A stretch of DNA of 50,029 nucleotides, taken from positions 1 to 50,029 of the forward strand of contig CALXAD010000012.1 in the NCBI GenBank assembly GCA_944386195.1, given 5' to 3'. A program made the translations under genes and the position numbers. Below are positions 1 through 9,244 of the stretch, piece after piece (position 1 is the stretch's first letter; every line of letters starts with the position of its first letter). Origin of the DNA: an uncultured Clostridia bacterium. Lineage in GTDB: Bacteria; Bacillota; Clostridia; TANB77; CAG-508. A model generated the notes under the pieces. The model worked only from the letters and a program-made list of their open reading frames with translations, searched no databases and was not told the DNA's origin.

Positions 1-246
1 GAAAGAGAAAGATATGAAGCCATATTAAAAGCCGAATTCAACCAAAAAATAAGTAACCAAAAGTTCGAAGAAAAAGGAGAAGCTCGTGGAAAAATAATAG
101 GAAGAGAAGAAGGAAGAGAAGAGGGAAAAAAACAAAATCAAATAGAAATAGCAAAGAAAATGTTAGAAGATAAAATAGAAATTGAAACTATAAAAAAATA
201 TACAGGATTAGGAGAAGAAGAAATTAATAAACTAAAAAACAATTAA
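1..246 (+). CDS. Rpn family nuclease (PD-(D/E)XK, 'transposase_31'), C-terminal fragment
   Basis: The reading frame is open from base 1 to a TAA at 244-246, so only the last 81 residues are in the window. The visible part is a highly charged region with a GREEGREEGKK run, followed by a short helical tail ending in a TGLGEEEINKLK-like motif. This tail layout (Gly-Glu/Lys repeats, then 'I..IT.....EEI.KLK') is typical of the C-terminus of Rpn recombination-promoting nucleases. The gene at 28728-29669 has the same tail, which supports the assignment. The catalytic PD-(D/E)XK core lies upstream of the window. A terminator follows at 294-337. The family call rests on the tail only. Confidence 0.6.
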   Translation, partial: ERERYEAILKAEFNQKISNQKFEEKGEARGKIIGREEGREEGKKQNQIEIAKKMLEDKIEIETIKKYTGLGEEEINKLKNN

Positions 247-293
247 TTATGAGGTATTCTTATTTTATGAACACCTCTTTTAATTTCAGAGCT

Positions 294-337
294 AAAAAAA
301 GAAATCAGACTAAATTTAATCTGACTTCTTTTTTTTA
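294..337. terminator. Bidirectional intrinsic terminator
   Basis: GAAATCAGA and TCTGACTTC form an imperfect stem around an AT-rich loop, with A and T runs on both flanks. It lies between the end of the Rpn fragment on plus and the end of the giant surface-protein gene on minus, so it can serve both. Confidence 0.75.
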
Positions 338-350
338 TTTAATACTATAA

Positions 351-3300
351 TTATAGTACTTTCTTCTTAATAAATACCACTCCTGCAGCTAAGATTATAA
401 ATGAACTTACTCCTAATAATATATATGGTAAATAATTTCTGTTTTCACCAGTAGGTCCTGTAACTACTATATATTTTCTGTCATTATCATTTTCGTATGT
501 AGTTTCATCACTTGGAATATAGTTTCCTGGTGTTGAATCACGAATTGGGTATTCTTTTAATTTATTTACTTCCATATCATTATCTAATGAATAATCCTCT
601 ACTTTATTTGATAAGATTCTTGATGCTTTCATTTCTAGAGATTTTACTTGTCCTGGTTCCATATCAGCAAAGTAATCTGTTTGGAATATTCTATTATATG
701 CTTTAAGTGCTTCATATGCGCCTTCACTGAAGTTTATTCCTATCATACTATCATCAAGATTAAATTCAGTCCAATGTTCGCTATTTGCTTCATCATCATA
801 TACTAAATCATTTGATAAGTAATCTAATAATGTTTCTACTGTTGCCAATTTCCAACACTCTTTATAATTATCCTCAGGGAATATTCCATAAATATAGTAA
901 TCTTCATCATTATAATCTATTTCAGCTTTTGTATTATCTACTGTAATTGAGTATGTAATATTCAATGTTGCTCCTTGTAATAATTCACTATCTAATTCTA
1001 TATGAACATTTCCATCTGGTAAAAATCTTACATATTGTAAAGTTCCATCTCTTGGGTCTCCATCTATTACTACTTGACCATTTGCTAATACAACTTGTAC
1101 ATGTGAAATTTCTTTCTTTATTTCTAAGTTTTGTATAGGTCTTCTTATGATTCCTAGGTCTATGTTATTAAATAGGAATTTTAAATCTGCTCCATATTCA
1201 CTAATATTATCTAAGTTAATATCATAGTCTAGCTTAACATCAAATAGTCTTGTCTCTGCTTCAATGTCTTTTAATTTTTCATCTTCTAAGGCTGTTCCAT
1301 AATCTATATCTTTTGATGTTGTTCTATCAGCTACAATATCATATCTTGTTCCGTCTTCTTTTATTCCTGTTTTATCACTTGCATCTGATAATCTTGTAGC
1401 ATCGTCTGTTTCTGCTCTATACCAATAATCTGTCATTGCTTCTGCTGCTGATTTATCTCCACCTCTATAGATAGTTGATTTATAATTTATGATATCTACA
1501 TTTGAAATTTCATTTCCGCTGCTATCATAGATTACACTTTCATCTCCATACGTATATCTTATTAGATAATTTCCTGGAATCATTCCACTAAATGTATATT
1601 CTCCATCATTTTCTGTATACATTGATGCATCTTCTATTGTACCATCTTGATGATATAGTTTAGCTACAGAATAAGTATCTCCTTCTTTTAAGATTAATTC
1701 AACTTTAACGTTTCCAACTCTATTTTCTCCTTCTGCAAGTATACCATCACCTTTTCTTTCTTTCCTATAAGCATCCTCATTATTTAACAAGTCTTGTATT
1801 GCATTATCTTCCCAAACATTTCCTGCTATTATTCTTGCTTCTTTTAAAGTTAATATCATTGATGGTGCTGAATCTGTATCATCTTCATATGTTTCTTTTG
1901 ATTGTGGGTCTGCTGAACCTGGTCTAGAATCTTTATCTACCCCACCATATACTGCATCATTTAAGAATGAAGAGTATGATGATATTTCTGTTACTGAGTT
2001 TAATGTTACATCTTGATTTAATATTGAATTTACAGCCTCATTGTTTAATTTATATTCTATATAGATTATTTCTTGTGTTTGTGCTTCTATATTTTGGTCT
2101 GTTGTAATAATTACTCTCTTATAGCCATTACTATTATAACTATCTACATTATATTCCAAATCATTACCTTGTTCATCTTTTACGCTATTTACCTCATATC
2201 TTTCATCAAAGTAATTCATTATTTCATTTGCTCTTGTTGTTAAATTAGTTGCTTCATTCTTTATAGCTATTTTATAAGTTATATAAACACCTAATTTTCC
2301 TTCATCTCCTCCTGTTTCTTGGTTATATACAATATCTGATGAGAATATTTCTCTTGTATATGATTGACTACCATATTTGTTACCAAATTTAACTGCAACA
2401 TTAAATCCGTCTTCTCCACCTTCTAATCCAGTTGATTCATTAAATACACCTGGGTTATCAAATCTTTGAGAATATTTATATGTATGTTCATATCCATTTA
2501 ATGTTATTTTTGCAGTGTGTACATCTTCTACTAATGCTAAATCTGGTTGTTCTCTTTCACGTAATCCAAGGTCAATATTTGGTATTTCTTCTAATCCTTG
2601 TTGTCTTATTTCTTCTGGAGTATACATATCAGATAAGTATCCACTACCACCTTGTGATGTATATGCTTCTTTTGTATCTGCTGAAATCATATATTGTTCA
2701 TCTACATTATTTATAGGGAATCTTTGACCATCATATCCATATAATGGGCTATCTCCATAAATTAATGTACTACTATGTTCGCCTTCTTCATATGTCAATT
2801 CATGTGTATCATTTCCTTGACTATCTTTTGCTTGTCCTATAACTCCTTGTTTATATGTTATCTCAGCAAATCTTTCATTAAATTCGCTTCTTCTTTGGTC
2901 TCCTTCTATTGCCTTTGTTTGTCCTCTTTCGTTACTTAATGTACCAACTATTGGAACATTTGTATAACTCATTCCATTATATGAGAATTCTATATAGTAT
3001 TGTTCTAAGTTGTCTATTAGTATATCCCACATCTCATAATATCCATCAGCATCTGTCATAAGTTGAGTATGTGGATTTCCTGATGCATCATTAAATGTTA
3101 CATCATTTCCACTACTGTCTTTTAATTTTACAGTTACATTAGCTACTAATTTATCTACATCTGAGCTATATAAGCTATTTCTTTCAGATGTTTTTCCATC
3201 TATCATATCTTCCCATACAATACCTGATAATCTAATATATTTTCTTCTGTTTCCAAATGTAATTGAATCTGCTGCACTGCTTGAACCTGGTGTTGTATCA

Positions 3301-6300
3301 GTTGATTTTTGTCTTACTACTTGAACTTGTCCGGAAGCTCCTGAGCCACTTCCTGAACTACTGCTCCAGAATATGTAATTATCGTCTAATTCATATCCAT
3401 ATTCATCAGTATTTAATGCAACTTCTTCTACTGTATAATTGTCTACTAACATATTATATATTGCTACTGTACCACTACTATCTGTAACAAATTCTGTTGC
3501 TTGACTTTCACTACTTGTAAATTGCATATTTCCTAAATGAATTGAGCCAACTACTCTACTTACTGTACTTCCGTTATCATCTACTGCAACTACATATTGT
3601 CCATTACCATTTCTTATTTTGAAACTTACATTTCCCATGTATTTTGTAGGTTCTTGGTCTTGGTCTTTTTTAGTTATTATTAAGTTACCTGTATTCTTAG
3701 TATTTGTCATTTCTATTGATACTACAGTTCCACTTCCTACAGAAACATTTACTGTTGTTCCAACTTCTTCTGAATATCCATAATTGTTATTTGCTGTTTC
3801 TGTTATTGTATATGAACCTGGAGTTAAGTTATCAAAGTAATATTCACCATTTGTTGTTGTAAAGCTTTGAGTTCCTGATGGTCCTGATATTGTTCCTTGT
3901 ATATCTAATCTTAAATCTGGGTCATCTGCATCTACTTTTACAAAGCTTAAACCTCCATTAAATTGTGTCCATTCAACAGATACGGTGTTACTTATTGGTT
4001 CTGTTCTATTTTCTGAATCTATTAATTGTTCATTATTTGTTCTAACATGTTGATAATCAGAATATCCATATGTTCCATATCCATAAGTTTTTGTATTTAT
4101 ATGTCTTAATCCTGTTCTTGTCATAGTAGCTACAACTCTACCTAATCCACTACTTTCCACGGCACTTGCTGGTACTGATAAAGAGAATGTTGCACTTCCA
4201 TTTACTGTAACCGTAGTAGAAGCTATTTGACTTCCACCTTTATCATATGCTACTACTTGACATGGTCCATTATATGATGAATATACTGTAAATGGTCCTA
4301 CTGTATAACTACTTCCTGATTTTGATAATGATATACTACCTTCTGATTTTGTAAGTGTTATACTTATATCATCATCATAACTGTTGTCTATTGATCTTGT
4401 AACCTCAGAAGATAATAAGCTATATGAACCACTATGTGCATAAACTCCATGGTTTTGGCAAGATCCTCCTCCATTATCAGGTCCACCTGTAAAGTTTGTT
4501 GATTGAGATGCATTTTTTCCGCATGCTTTTCCGTCAACTTGATATGTACAAGCAATTGGATCAACATTATCTCCTCCACCATATGTTACGTGTCCATCTG
4601 GACATGTACGAATATTAGTAAAGCTTGTACTTGAAGGTAATGCTGCAAATACACTTGGTACTTGGAATAATATAAGTGTACTAAATACTACTAAAAATGC
4701 TCCTACTCTTCTTAATTTTTTAATATTTATTATTTTAAACTTGATTAATAAGAACATAATTCCTATTAATATTACTAATCCTAAAATTCCAAGTCCTATA
4801 TACAAGATTGCTCCTGTACTTACTGAAATAATTAGGTCTACAGAAGATGAGTTGTCATTTTGGTTTATATCTTGTACATTTATTTCTGCTCTATTAGTAA
4901 ATGTTCCTGTATCTTCTTGTCCCATAGTTTTTGTTAATGTCAATGTTAATGTTTTACTTTCTCCTGGTGCAATTGTTTGGTTACTTAAACTTCTATTTAA
5001 AAGTTGATTTCCGCTTCCTTGTGTCCAGTTACTATTTCCTTGTTGTGAAAAACTTAATCCGTCTGGCATATAGTCTACTACTTCATCTATAGATGTAGCA
5101 CTTGTACCTTGGTTTGTAACAACAATATTATATGTTACTGTTACAATAGCACCTTGCATTTCTTTTGCTCTTATATCTATTTTTGCTAATTTTGAATTAT
5201 CATATGTATAATTATTTGTTCTTACATTTGTTTGTAAAGTGATATTAGATATATATTTGTCTATTTTTAAATTTTGACTTTGTTGTTGGTTTCCTATTAA
5301 TCCAATATCTATATTATTTTGGTTTCTATTTAAATCAAGTACATCTGTAACACCTGCATCTACTCTTCTTCCATCTAAAGTAATTGTTTGGCTAATTGCA
5401 TCTGAATTTAATTCTTCAGATACTCCACTTGCTTTATACTCTGTTATTGAATAAGTTGATGTATCATATGTAAATACTACTATATATTGTCCTTGGTCTA
5501 AATTTCCAAAAGAATATTCTCCATTTGAAGTTACTGTTCTTAATTCTACGTTACTTGAATCACTTAAATCAACTAACATTACTTCTATTCCACTTAATAA
5601 AGATTCTCCACTTTGTCTACTTCCATCACCATTTCTATCTTCCCAAGCAACACCTGATATGCTATATTTTCCTTCTCCTGATGTACCCGGATTATTTGGA
5701 TTGTCTGGGTTATTTGGATTGTCCGGATTATCTGGATTATTTGGGTTATCAGGATTATTTGGATTGTCTGGATTTGTTGGTTCTTCTTGATAATCATATG
5801 GAAGAATTGTATGTTTAATAGTGTTAGATGTTTGTGTTTTTATTCTTTCTCCTTGAACTATTGCATTATTTTCTATATCGGTTTTCTCAGCTGAGAATCC
5901 TGCTGTTGTTTCTATATCTACTTCAATAGTTCCATTATATGGAATTATAAAAGATAAATCTACACTAGGTAATTTATTTCCGTTTTCATCTACTTGTGTT
6001 CCTGATATATCTTTTGTTTTCTTTGTTTTTTCATTTGAAATTGCTCCAGTATTTTCATCTACTATTTCATAATAATCATATGTAAGTTTTACTGGATTTA
6101 CATTTTCAGGTAAATAATCTAAAAGTTTTACTGATACTGTGTCATATCCTGGGTCATTAAAATTAGTTCTTCCTGTATTTGTAATAGTTATATGATAATT
6201 TATATTATCACCATATTTTACTTCTTCTCCTTCATTTTCAGAAGTCATTTTTACAGATACAGTTTCAAACTCGTATATTATTCTATTTTCATTTGTTTTA

Positions 6301-8927
6301 TACTCGATTCCATCTGCTGTTACACTTGCATATGCCTTTAATTCAACTTTACTTGTATCAAAATCTTCTTTAACTTCAAGGCTATTCATGTTTCCTTGGA
6401 AGCTATATTCTCCACCATCATTTACAGTAATTTCAATAACATTATCATCACTAATTTTTACTTGGTCTTGTGGATATATAGTCATATTATGTGCTATAAG
6501 AATAAATTCAAAATATTTAGGTACTTTTACTCTTATTGTAATTTCTTTATTTTCTGGATTGTTTACTTCTACATTATAATTCCATCTATCTCTTCCACTA
6601 TCTAATTGTGCATTTAAGAAACTTGTAACTTCTGCTGGTTTTACTACATTTGTCATTTCATAATTTGTAGTTTCAGTACTTCCTATATATGTTTTGATAT
6701 TACTTGTTACTTGTTTTTCATTTTCATTATCTGCTAAATCATTTACTTTTACTTCATAGAATTTAGTAACAGTTTCTCCTGCCTTAACTGTTCCTACATC
6801 TATTTCTTTTTCTCTAGTATCATTTTCAAAGTTATAATCATATTTACCAAGATAACTATGATAATCTGCTTCTAATTCTCCATAAGTTAAACCTTCTGGA
6901 ATTGTTGCTTGTATTTTTACATTGTTTATATCGCTATCTGTTGTATTAGTAAATTTAACACTATATTTTATAAATTCACCTTCATAAACAACATCTCCAT
7001 CATTTAATTTGTCTTCTCCTCTTGTAGTGTCTATTGTTACATTTAATCCTTCTACTTCACTTTGAGTTGCTGTAGGCATTACATTTTCTTTTATTTGTTC
7101 TTGTGCAACTTGCTCAAGTTTATCTCCTAAAGTTTCATCATTAGTAAATACCTCAACATTTTCTCCATTTATATTTTCTTGATTATTTGCTGTGTATGCT
7201 TTTATTTTTACTGGTTTTTCTATGTTTCCATTTTCATTTCCTTCATTAGTATATGAAATATTTATCTTTTCATTTGTTTCTTCTATATCTTTCTTTAGTA
7301 TTACTTTTGTAGCAATTTTTAAATCTGTTTTTAAATCTAAGTTATTTTGACCATATTGTGTTTGAGCTCCTTCTATATTTGCTACAATATTTAAATTACC
7401 ATTTTCTCCATTTTCTACACTTACATTTGTTAGATTTAATCCATTTGCATAAACTAATTGGCTATCTCCTAATACTACTTTTTCAACTTCACTAGGTAAT
7501 TCTATTCTTATTGTTGGATTTTTGAACAAATTATAAGCTATATTTGTTGAATTTAAGTAAATATCAAATGTTACATCATTTTGGTTTTCATTTGTCCATT
7601 CTTCATTATCTACATTTACTTCTACATTAGTTGTAGAATCTTTTATTTCTATTGTATCTTCTTTTTCATTTCTGTAACTTTCTTCTTCTACTATTTGTGT
7701 TGCTACACTATCTTCATTATTTGCTTCTATATTAACATTGTTGTTATTAGAATTTAAATTTAAGCTTCCTCCCTGTAAATAATTTATAACTTCTTCTGAA
7801 TTTATTTGTTCTTCTTTTTCATTTATTCCTATTATATCTATTTTTCTTGTAATATCTTTATCTTCTAAATTTAATATATTACCATTTATTTTCTTTACAT
7901 TTTCTATATGTAATATTCCTTCATTAATAATATCACTTGTTTTTATTACTATATTATTTACATCATCATTATAATTAACTATTGCTTCTCCGTTTTCATT
8001 AAATGTATTATTATCAATAGTTGAAATAACATTATTATTTCCATCTAATATTTGTATATTACCATTTTCACCTAATACATTTAAGAAGTCTTCTTTTAAT
8101 ATTTTTGTACTCTTATAATAAATATCATTAGCATTTACAAAAGTATTTTCTTCTGTAATATTAATTTTTTGATGTGCATTTTTATTACTTATTAATATTT
8201 CATTATTTTCTGTGTATTCTGTATCATAGTTTGTTTCATTTATAATGTTAGATTTAATATATCCATTATAAATATCACTTCTTGTAGTTGAAACAGATGT
8301 TAAATCTCCAAAATCATCTGTTACTTCTTTTGTTAATGCTCCTTGTATATTTACTTGTCTACTATCTTCTGTAAATAATACTGCATTATATGATACTGCA
8401 CATGATAATTCTCTTATAGGTTTTTCTTGTGTAAATGTATCATAATAAGAAATAATTACAAATTCATCTCTATCATTTTCAGCTGGTCTTGTATTATAAA
8501 TAGGTTCTCCATTTTCATTTTCATTAGATACATTTATATTCAAGTTTCCACTATTAGAATCATAATTATATTTTACATCTATATTATTAGTTTTTCCATT
8601 AGTAACTTTTGTACTTTTTGTTATTACCTTAACATCATATGGATATTTACCGTCTATTTGATTTAAATTAACATTTAATGTAGAATTTTTAATTGCAAAA
8701 AATTCCTCTCCATATTGCATTCCAGTTCTAAGGCTATATTGTACTAAAGTACCTTGGCTACCATCAGATAATTGATAATTTATATATTTATCTAAATTAC
8801 CTTCAATAATAGGCCTTTCCTCATTATCTGCCCCAAAACTTGTCTTTGTAAATATTTTACTCATTGCTATTGCTGTAATTAGTAAAATAACTAATGTAAA
8901 TATTTTTCCAATTGTTCCTTTTTTCAT
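351..8927 (-). CDS. Giant surface protein with DUF11, SdrD-B/Cna-B and SpaA-like repeats; apparent two-protein fusion
   Basis: 2858 residues, started by ATG after AGAGGGGGTC. Residues 1-34 are a signal peptide. The first half has a long beta-rich region, DUF11-like blocks near 644-681, 902-943 and 1256-1300, an Asn-Pro-Asp linker near 1051-1080 and an SdrD-B-like domain near 1085-1190. Near 1369-1394 it has a transmembrane segment preceded by STG and followed by basic residues, like a C-terminal anchor. A second signal-peptide-like segment ending VFA-A follows at about 1405-1427. The second half has a four-cysteine region, SpaA-like domains (about 1657-1765), further WED-type Cna-B domains near 1899 and 2366, and a C-terminal TG-x-N, hydrophobic stretch and KKK tail. 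The first half resembles the protein at 13177-17988 and the second half the protein at 9245-13153. Role as adhesin or cell-wall scaffold is inferred from the family. No in-frame CGG codon was seen. Confidence 0.85.
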   Translation of the reverse strand: MKKGTIGKIFTLVILLITAIAMSKIFTKTSFGADNEERPIIEGNLDKYINYQLSDGSQGTLVQYSLRTGMQYGEEFFAIKNSTLNVNLNQIDGKYPYDVKVITKSTKVTNGKTNNIDVKYNYDSNSGNLNINVSNENENGEPIYNTRPAENDRDEFVIISYYDTFTQEKPIRELSCAVSYNAVLFTEDSRQVNIQGALTKEVTDDFGDLTSVSTTRSDIYNGYIKSNIINETNYDTEYTENNEILISNKNAHQKINITEENTFVNANDIYYKSTKILKEDFLNVLGENGNIQILDGNNNVISTIDNNTFNENGEAIVNYNDDVNNIVIKTSDIINEGILHIENVKKINGNILNLEDKDITRKIDIIGINEKEEQINSEEVINYLQGGSLNLNSNNNNVNIEANNEDSVATQIVEEESYRNEKEDTIEIKDSTTNVEVNVDNEEWTNENQNDVTFDIYLNSTNIAYNLFKNPTIRIELPSEVEKVVLGDSQLVYANGLNLTNVSVENGENGNLNIVANIEGAQTQYGQNNLDLKTDLKIATKVILKKDIEETNEKINISYTNEGNENGNIEKPVKIKAYTANNQENINGENVEVFTNDETLGDKLEQVAQEQIKENVMPTATQSEVEGLNVTIDTTRGEDKLNDGDVVYEGEFIKYSVKFTNTTDSDINNVKIQATIPEGLTYGELEADYHSYLGKYDYNFENDTREKEIDVGTVKAGETVTKFYEVKVNDLADNENEKQVTSNIKTYIGSTETTNYEMTNVVKPAEVTSFLNAQLDSGRDRWNYNVEVNNPENKEITIRVKVPKYFEFILIAHNMTIYPQDQVKISDDNVIEITVNDGGEYSFQGNMNSLEVKEDFDTSKVELKAYASVTADGIEYKTNENRIIYEFETVSVKMTSENEGEEVKYGDNINYHITITNTGRTNFNDPGYDTVSVKLLDYLPENVNPVKLTYDYYEIVDENTGAISNEKTKKTKDISGTQVDENGNKLPSVDLSFIIPYNGTIEVDIETTAGFSAEKTDIENNAIVQGERIKTQTSNTIKHTILPYDYQEEPTNPDNPNNPDNPNNPDNPDNPNNPDNPNNPGTSGEGKYSISGVAWEDRNGDGSRQSGESLLSGIEVMLVDLSDSSNVELRTVTSNGEYSFGNLDQGQYIVVFTYDTSTYSITEYKASGVSEELNSDAISQTITLDGRRVDAGVTDVLDLNRNQNNIDIGLIGNQQQSQNLKIDKYISNITLQTNVRTNNYTYDNSKLAKIDIRAKEMQGAIVTVTYNIVVTNQGTSATSIDEVVDYMPDGLSFSQQGNSNWTQGSGNQLLNRSLSNQTIAPGESKTLTLTLTKTMGQEDTGTFTNRAEINVQDINQNDNSSSVDLIISVSTGAILYIGLGILGLVILIGIMFLLIKFKIINIKKLRRVGAFLVVFSTLILFQVPSVFAALPSSTSFTNIRTCPDGHVTYGGGDNVDPIACTYQVDGKACGKNASQSTNFTGGPDNGGGSCQNHGVYAHSGSYSLLSSEVTRSIDNSYDDDISITLTKSEGSISLSKSGSSYTVGPFTVYSSYNGPCQVVAYDKGGSQIASTTVTVNGSATFSLSVPASAVESSGLGRVVATMTRTGLRHINTKTYGYGTYGYSDYQHVRTNNEQLIDSENRTEPISNTVSVEWTQFNGGLSFVKVDADDPDLRLDIQGTISGPSGTQSFTTTNGEYYFDNLTPGSYTITETANNNYGYSEEVGTTVNVSVGSGTVVSIEMTNTKNTGNLIITKKDQDQEPTKYMGNVSFKIRNGNGQYVVAVDDNGSTVSRVVGSIHLGNMQFTSSESQATEFVTDSSGTVAIYNMLVDNYTVEEVALNTDEYGYELDDNYIFWSSSSGSGSGASGQVQVVRQKSTDTTPGSSSAADSITFGNRRKYIRLSGIVWEDMIDGKTSERNSLYSSDVDKLVANVTVKLKDSSGNDVTFNDASGNPHTQLMTDADGYYEMWDILIDNLEQYYIEFSYNGMSYTNVPIVGTLSNERGQTKAIEGDQRRSEFNERFAEITYKQGVIGQAKDSQGNDTHELTYEEGEHSSTLIYGDSPLYGYDGQRFPINNVDEQYMISADTKEAYTSQGGSGYLSDMYTPEEIRQQGLEEIPNIDLGLREREQPDLALVEDVHTAKITLNGYEHTYKYSQRFDNPGVFNESTGLEGGEDGFNVAVKFGNKYGSQSYTREIFSSDIVYNQETGGDEGKLGVYITYKIAIKNEATNLTTRANEIMNYFDERYEVNSVKDEQGNDLEYNVDSYNSNGYKRVIITTDQNIEAQTQEIIYIEYKLNNEAVNSILNQDVTLNSVTEISSYSSFLNDAVYGGVDKDSRPGSADPQSKETYEDDTDSAPSMILTLKEARIIAGNVWEDNAIQDLLNNEDAYRKERKGDGILAEGENRVGNVKVELILKEGDTYSVAKLYHQDGTIEDASMYTENDGEYTFSGMIPGNYLIRYTYGDESVIYDSSGNEISNVDIINYKSTIYRGGDKSAAEAMTDYWYRAETDDATRLSDASDKTGIKEDGTRYDIVADRTTSKDIDYGTALEDEKLKDIEAETRLFDVKLDYDINLDNISEYGADLKFLFNNIDLGIIRRPIQNLEIKKEISHVQVVLANGQVVIDGDPRDGTLQYVRFLPDGNVHIELDSELLQGATLNITYSITVDNTKAEIDYNDEDYYIYGIFPEDNYKECWKLATVETLLDYLSNDLVYDDEANSEHWTEFNLDDSMIGINFSEGAYEALKAYNRIFQTDYFADMEPGQVKSLEMKASRILSNKVEDYSLDNDMEVNKLKEYPIRDSTPGNYIPSDETTYENDNDRKYIVVTGPTGENRNYLPYILLGVSSFIILAAGVVFIKKKVL
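4645..4820 (-). other. Internal anchor/signal-peptide junction inside the giant surface protein
   Basis: The translation reads STG, a hydrophobic segment, a basic IIKLRR-like stretch (ending KKLRR), a second hydrophobic segment and VFA-A, with no stop codon. This is the order expected if the stop between an upstream anchored protein and a downstream secreted protein had been lost. An in-frame ATG within the first hydrophobic segment has only a weak AGGA-like site upstream. Confidence 0.65.
5689..5778 (-). repeat. In-frame tandem repeat encoding an Asn-Pro-Asp/Asn linker
   Basis: Roughly 9- and 18-bp units such as GGATTATTTGGATTGTCTG are repeated and encode NPDNPNNPDNP-type sequence just before the SdrD-B domain. 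It is probably a flexible stalk whose length may vary by slippage in multiples of three. Confidence 0.85.
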
Positions 8928-8978
8928 ATGGACCCCCTCTAACTTAAGCTTTGTTTAGCTATTTTCTTATTTATATTA

Positions 8979-9007
8979 ATAGTACTTGGTTTTTGCCTAA
9001 AAATCAA
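8979..9007 (-). promoter_or_regulatory. Sigma-A promoter for the giant surface protein gene
   Basis: Minus strand TTGATT, 17-bp spacer, TACTAT, about 50 bp upstream of the start codon. The 317-bp gap 8928-9244 otherwise holds the ribosome site, the terminator of the next gene and plain AT-rich sequence without a gene. Confidence 0.6.
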
Positions 9008-9198
9008 TATAAGTTTTTTCCATAATTACCAAATATTACATAAATTGTTTTATACACTATTAGGGATGCTTATTTTTATTAATTAAATTTCCTTATGTTA
9101 AAAATTTTTTACAATTTTGTGACATTTTTCCACATTTTTTACTCTTAAATCTCTAAACTATTTATTTGCGTAATATTATAAGTATTTTCACCACCAAA

Positions 9199-9238
9199 AA
9201 ATAAGGTAGAAAACTTTTTATTTTCTACCCTATTTTTT
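9199..9238 (-). terminator. Intrinsic terminator after the 1302-residue surface protein gene
   Basis: GGTAGAAAA and TTTTCTACC form a stem over a short loop, followed on the minus strand by TTATTTTTT. It begins a few bases after the stop codon at 9245. Confidence 0.85.
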
Positions 9239-9244
9239 TAATGT

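Noticed and set aside
5689..5778. Tandem repeats that could suggest a CRISPR-like or VNTR array
   Set aside because: The units are short, multiples of 3 bp, without spacers, and encode an NPDN linker within an intact frame.
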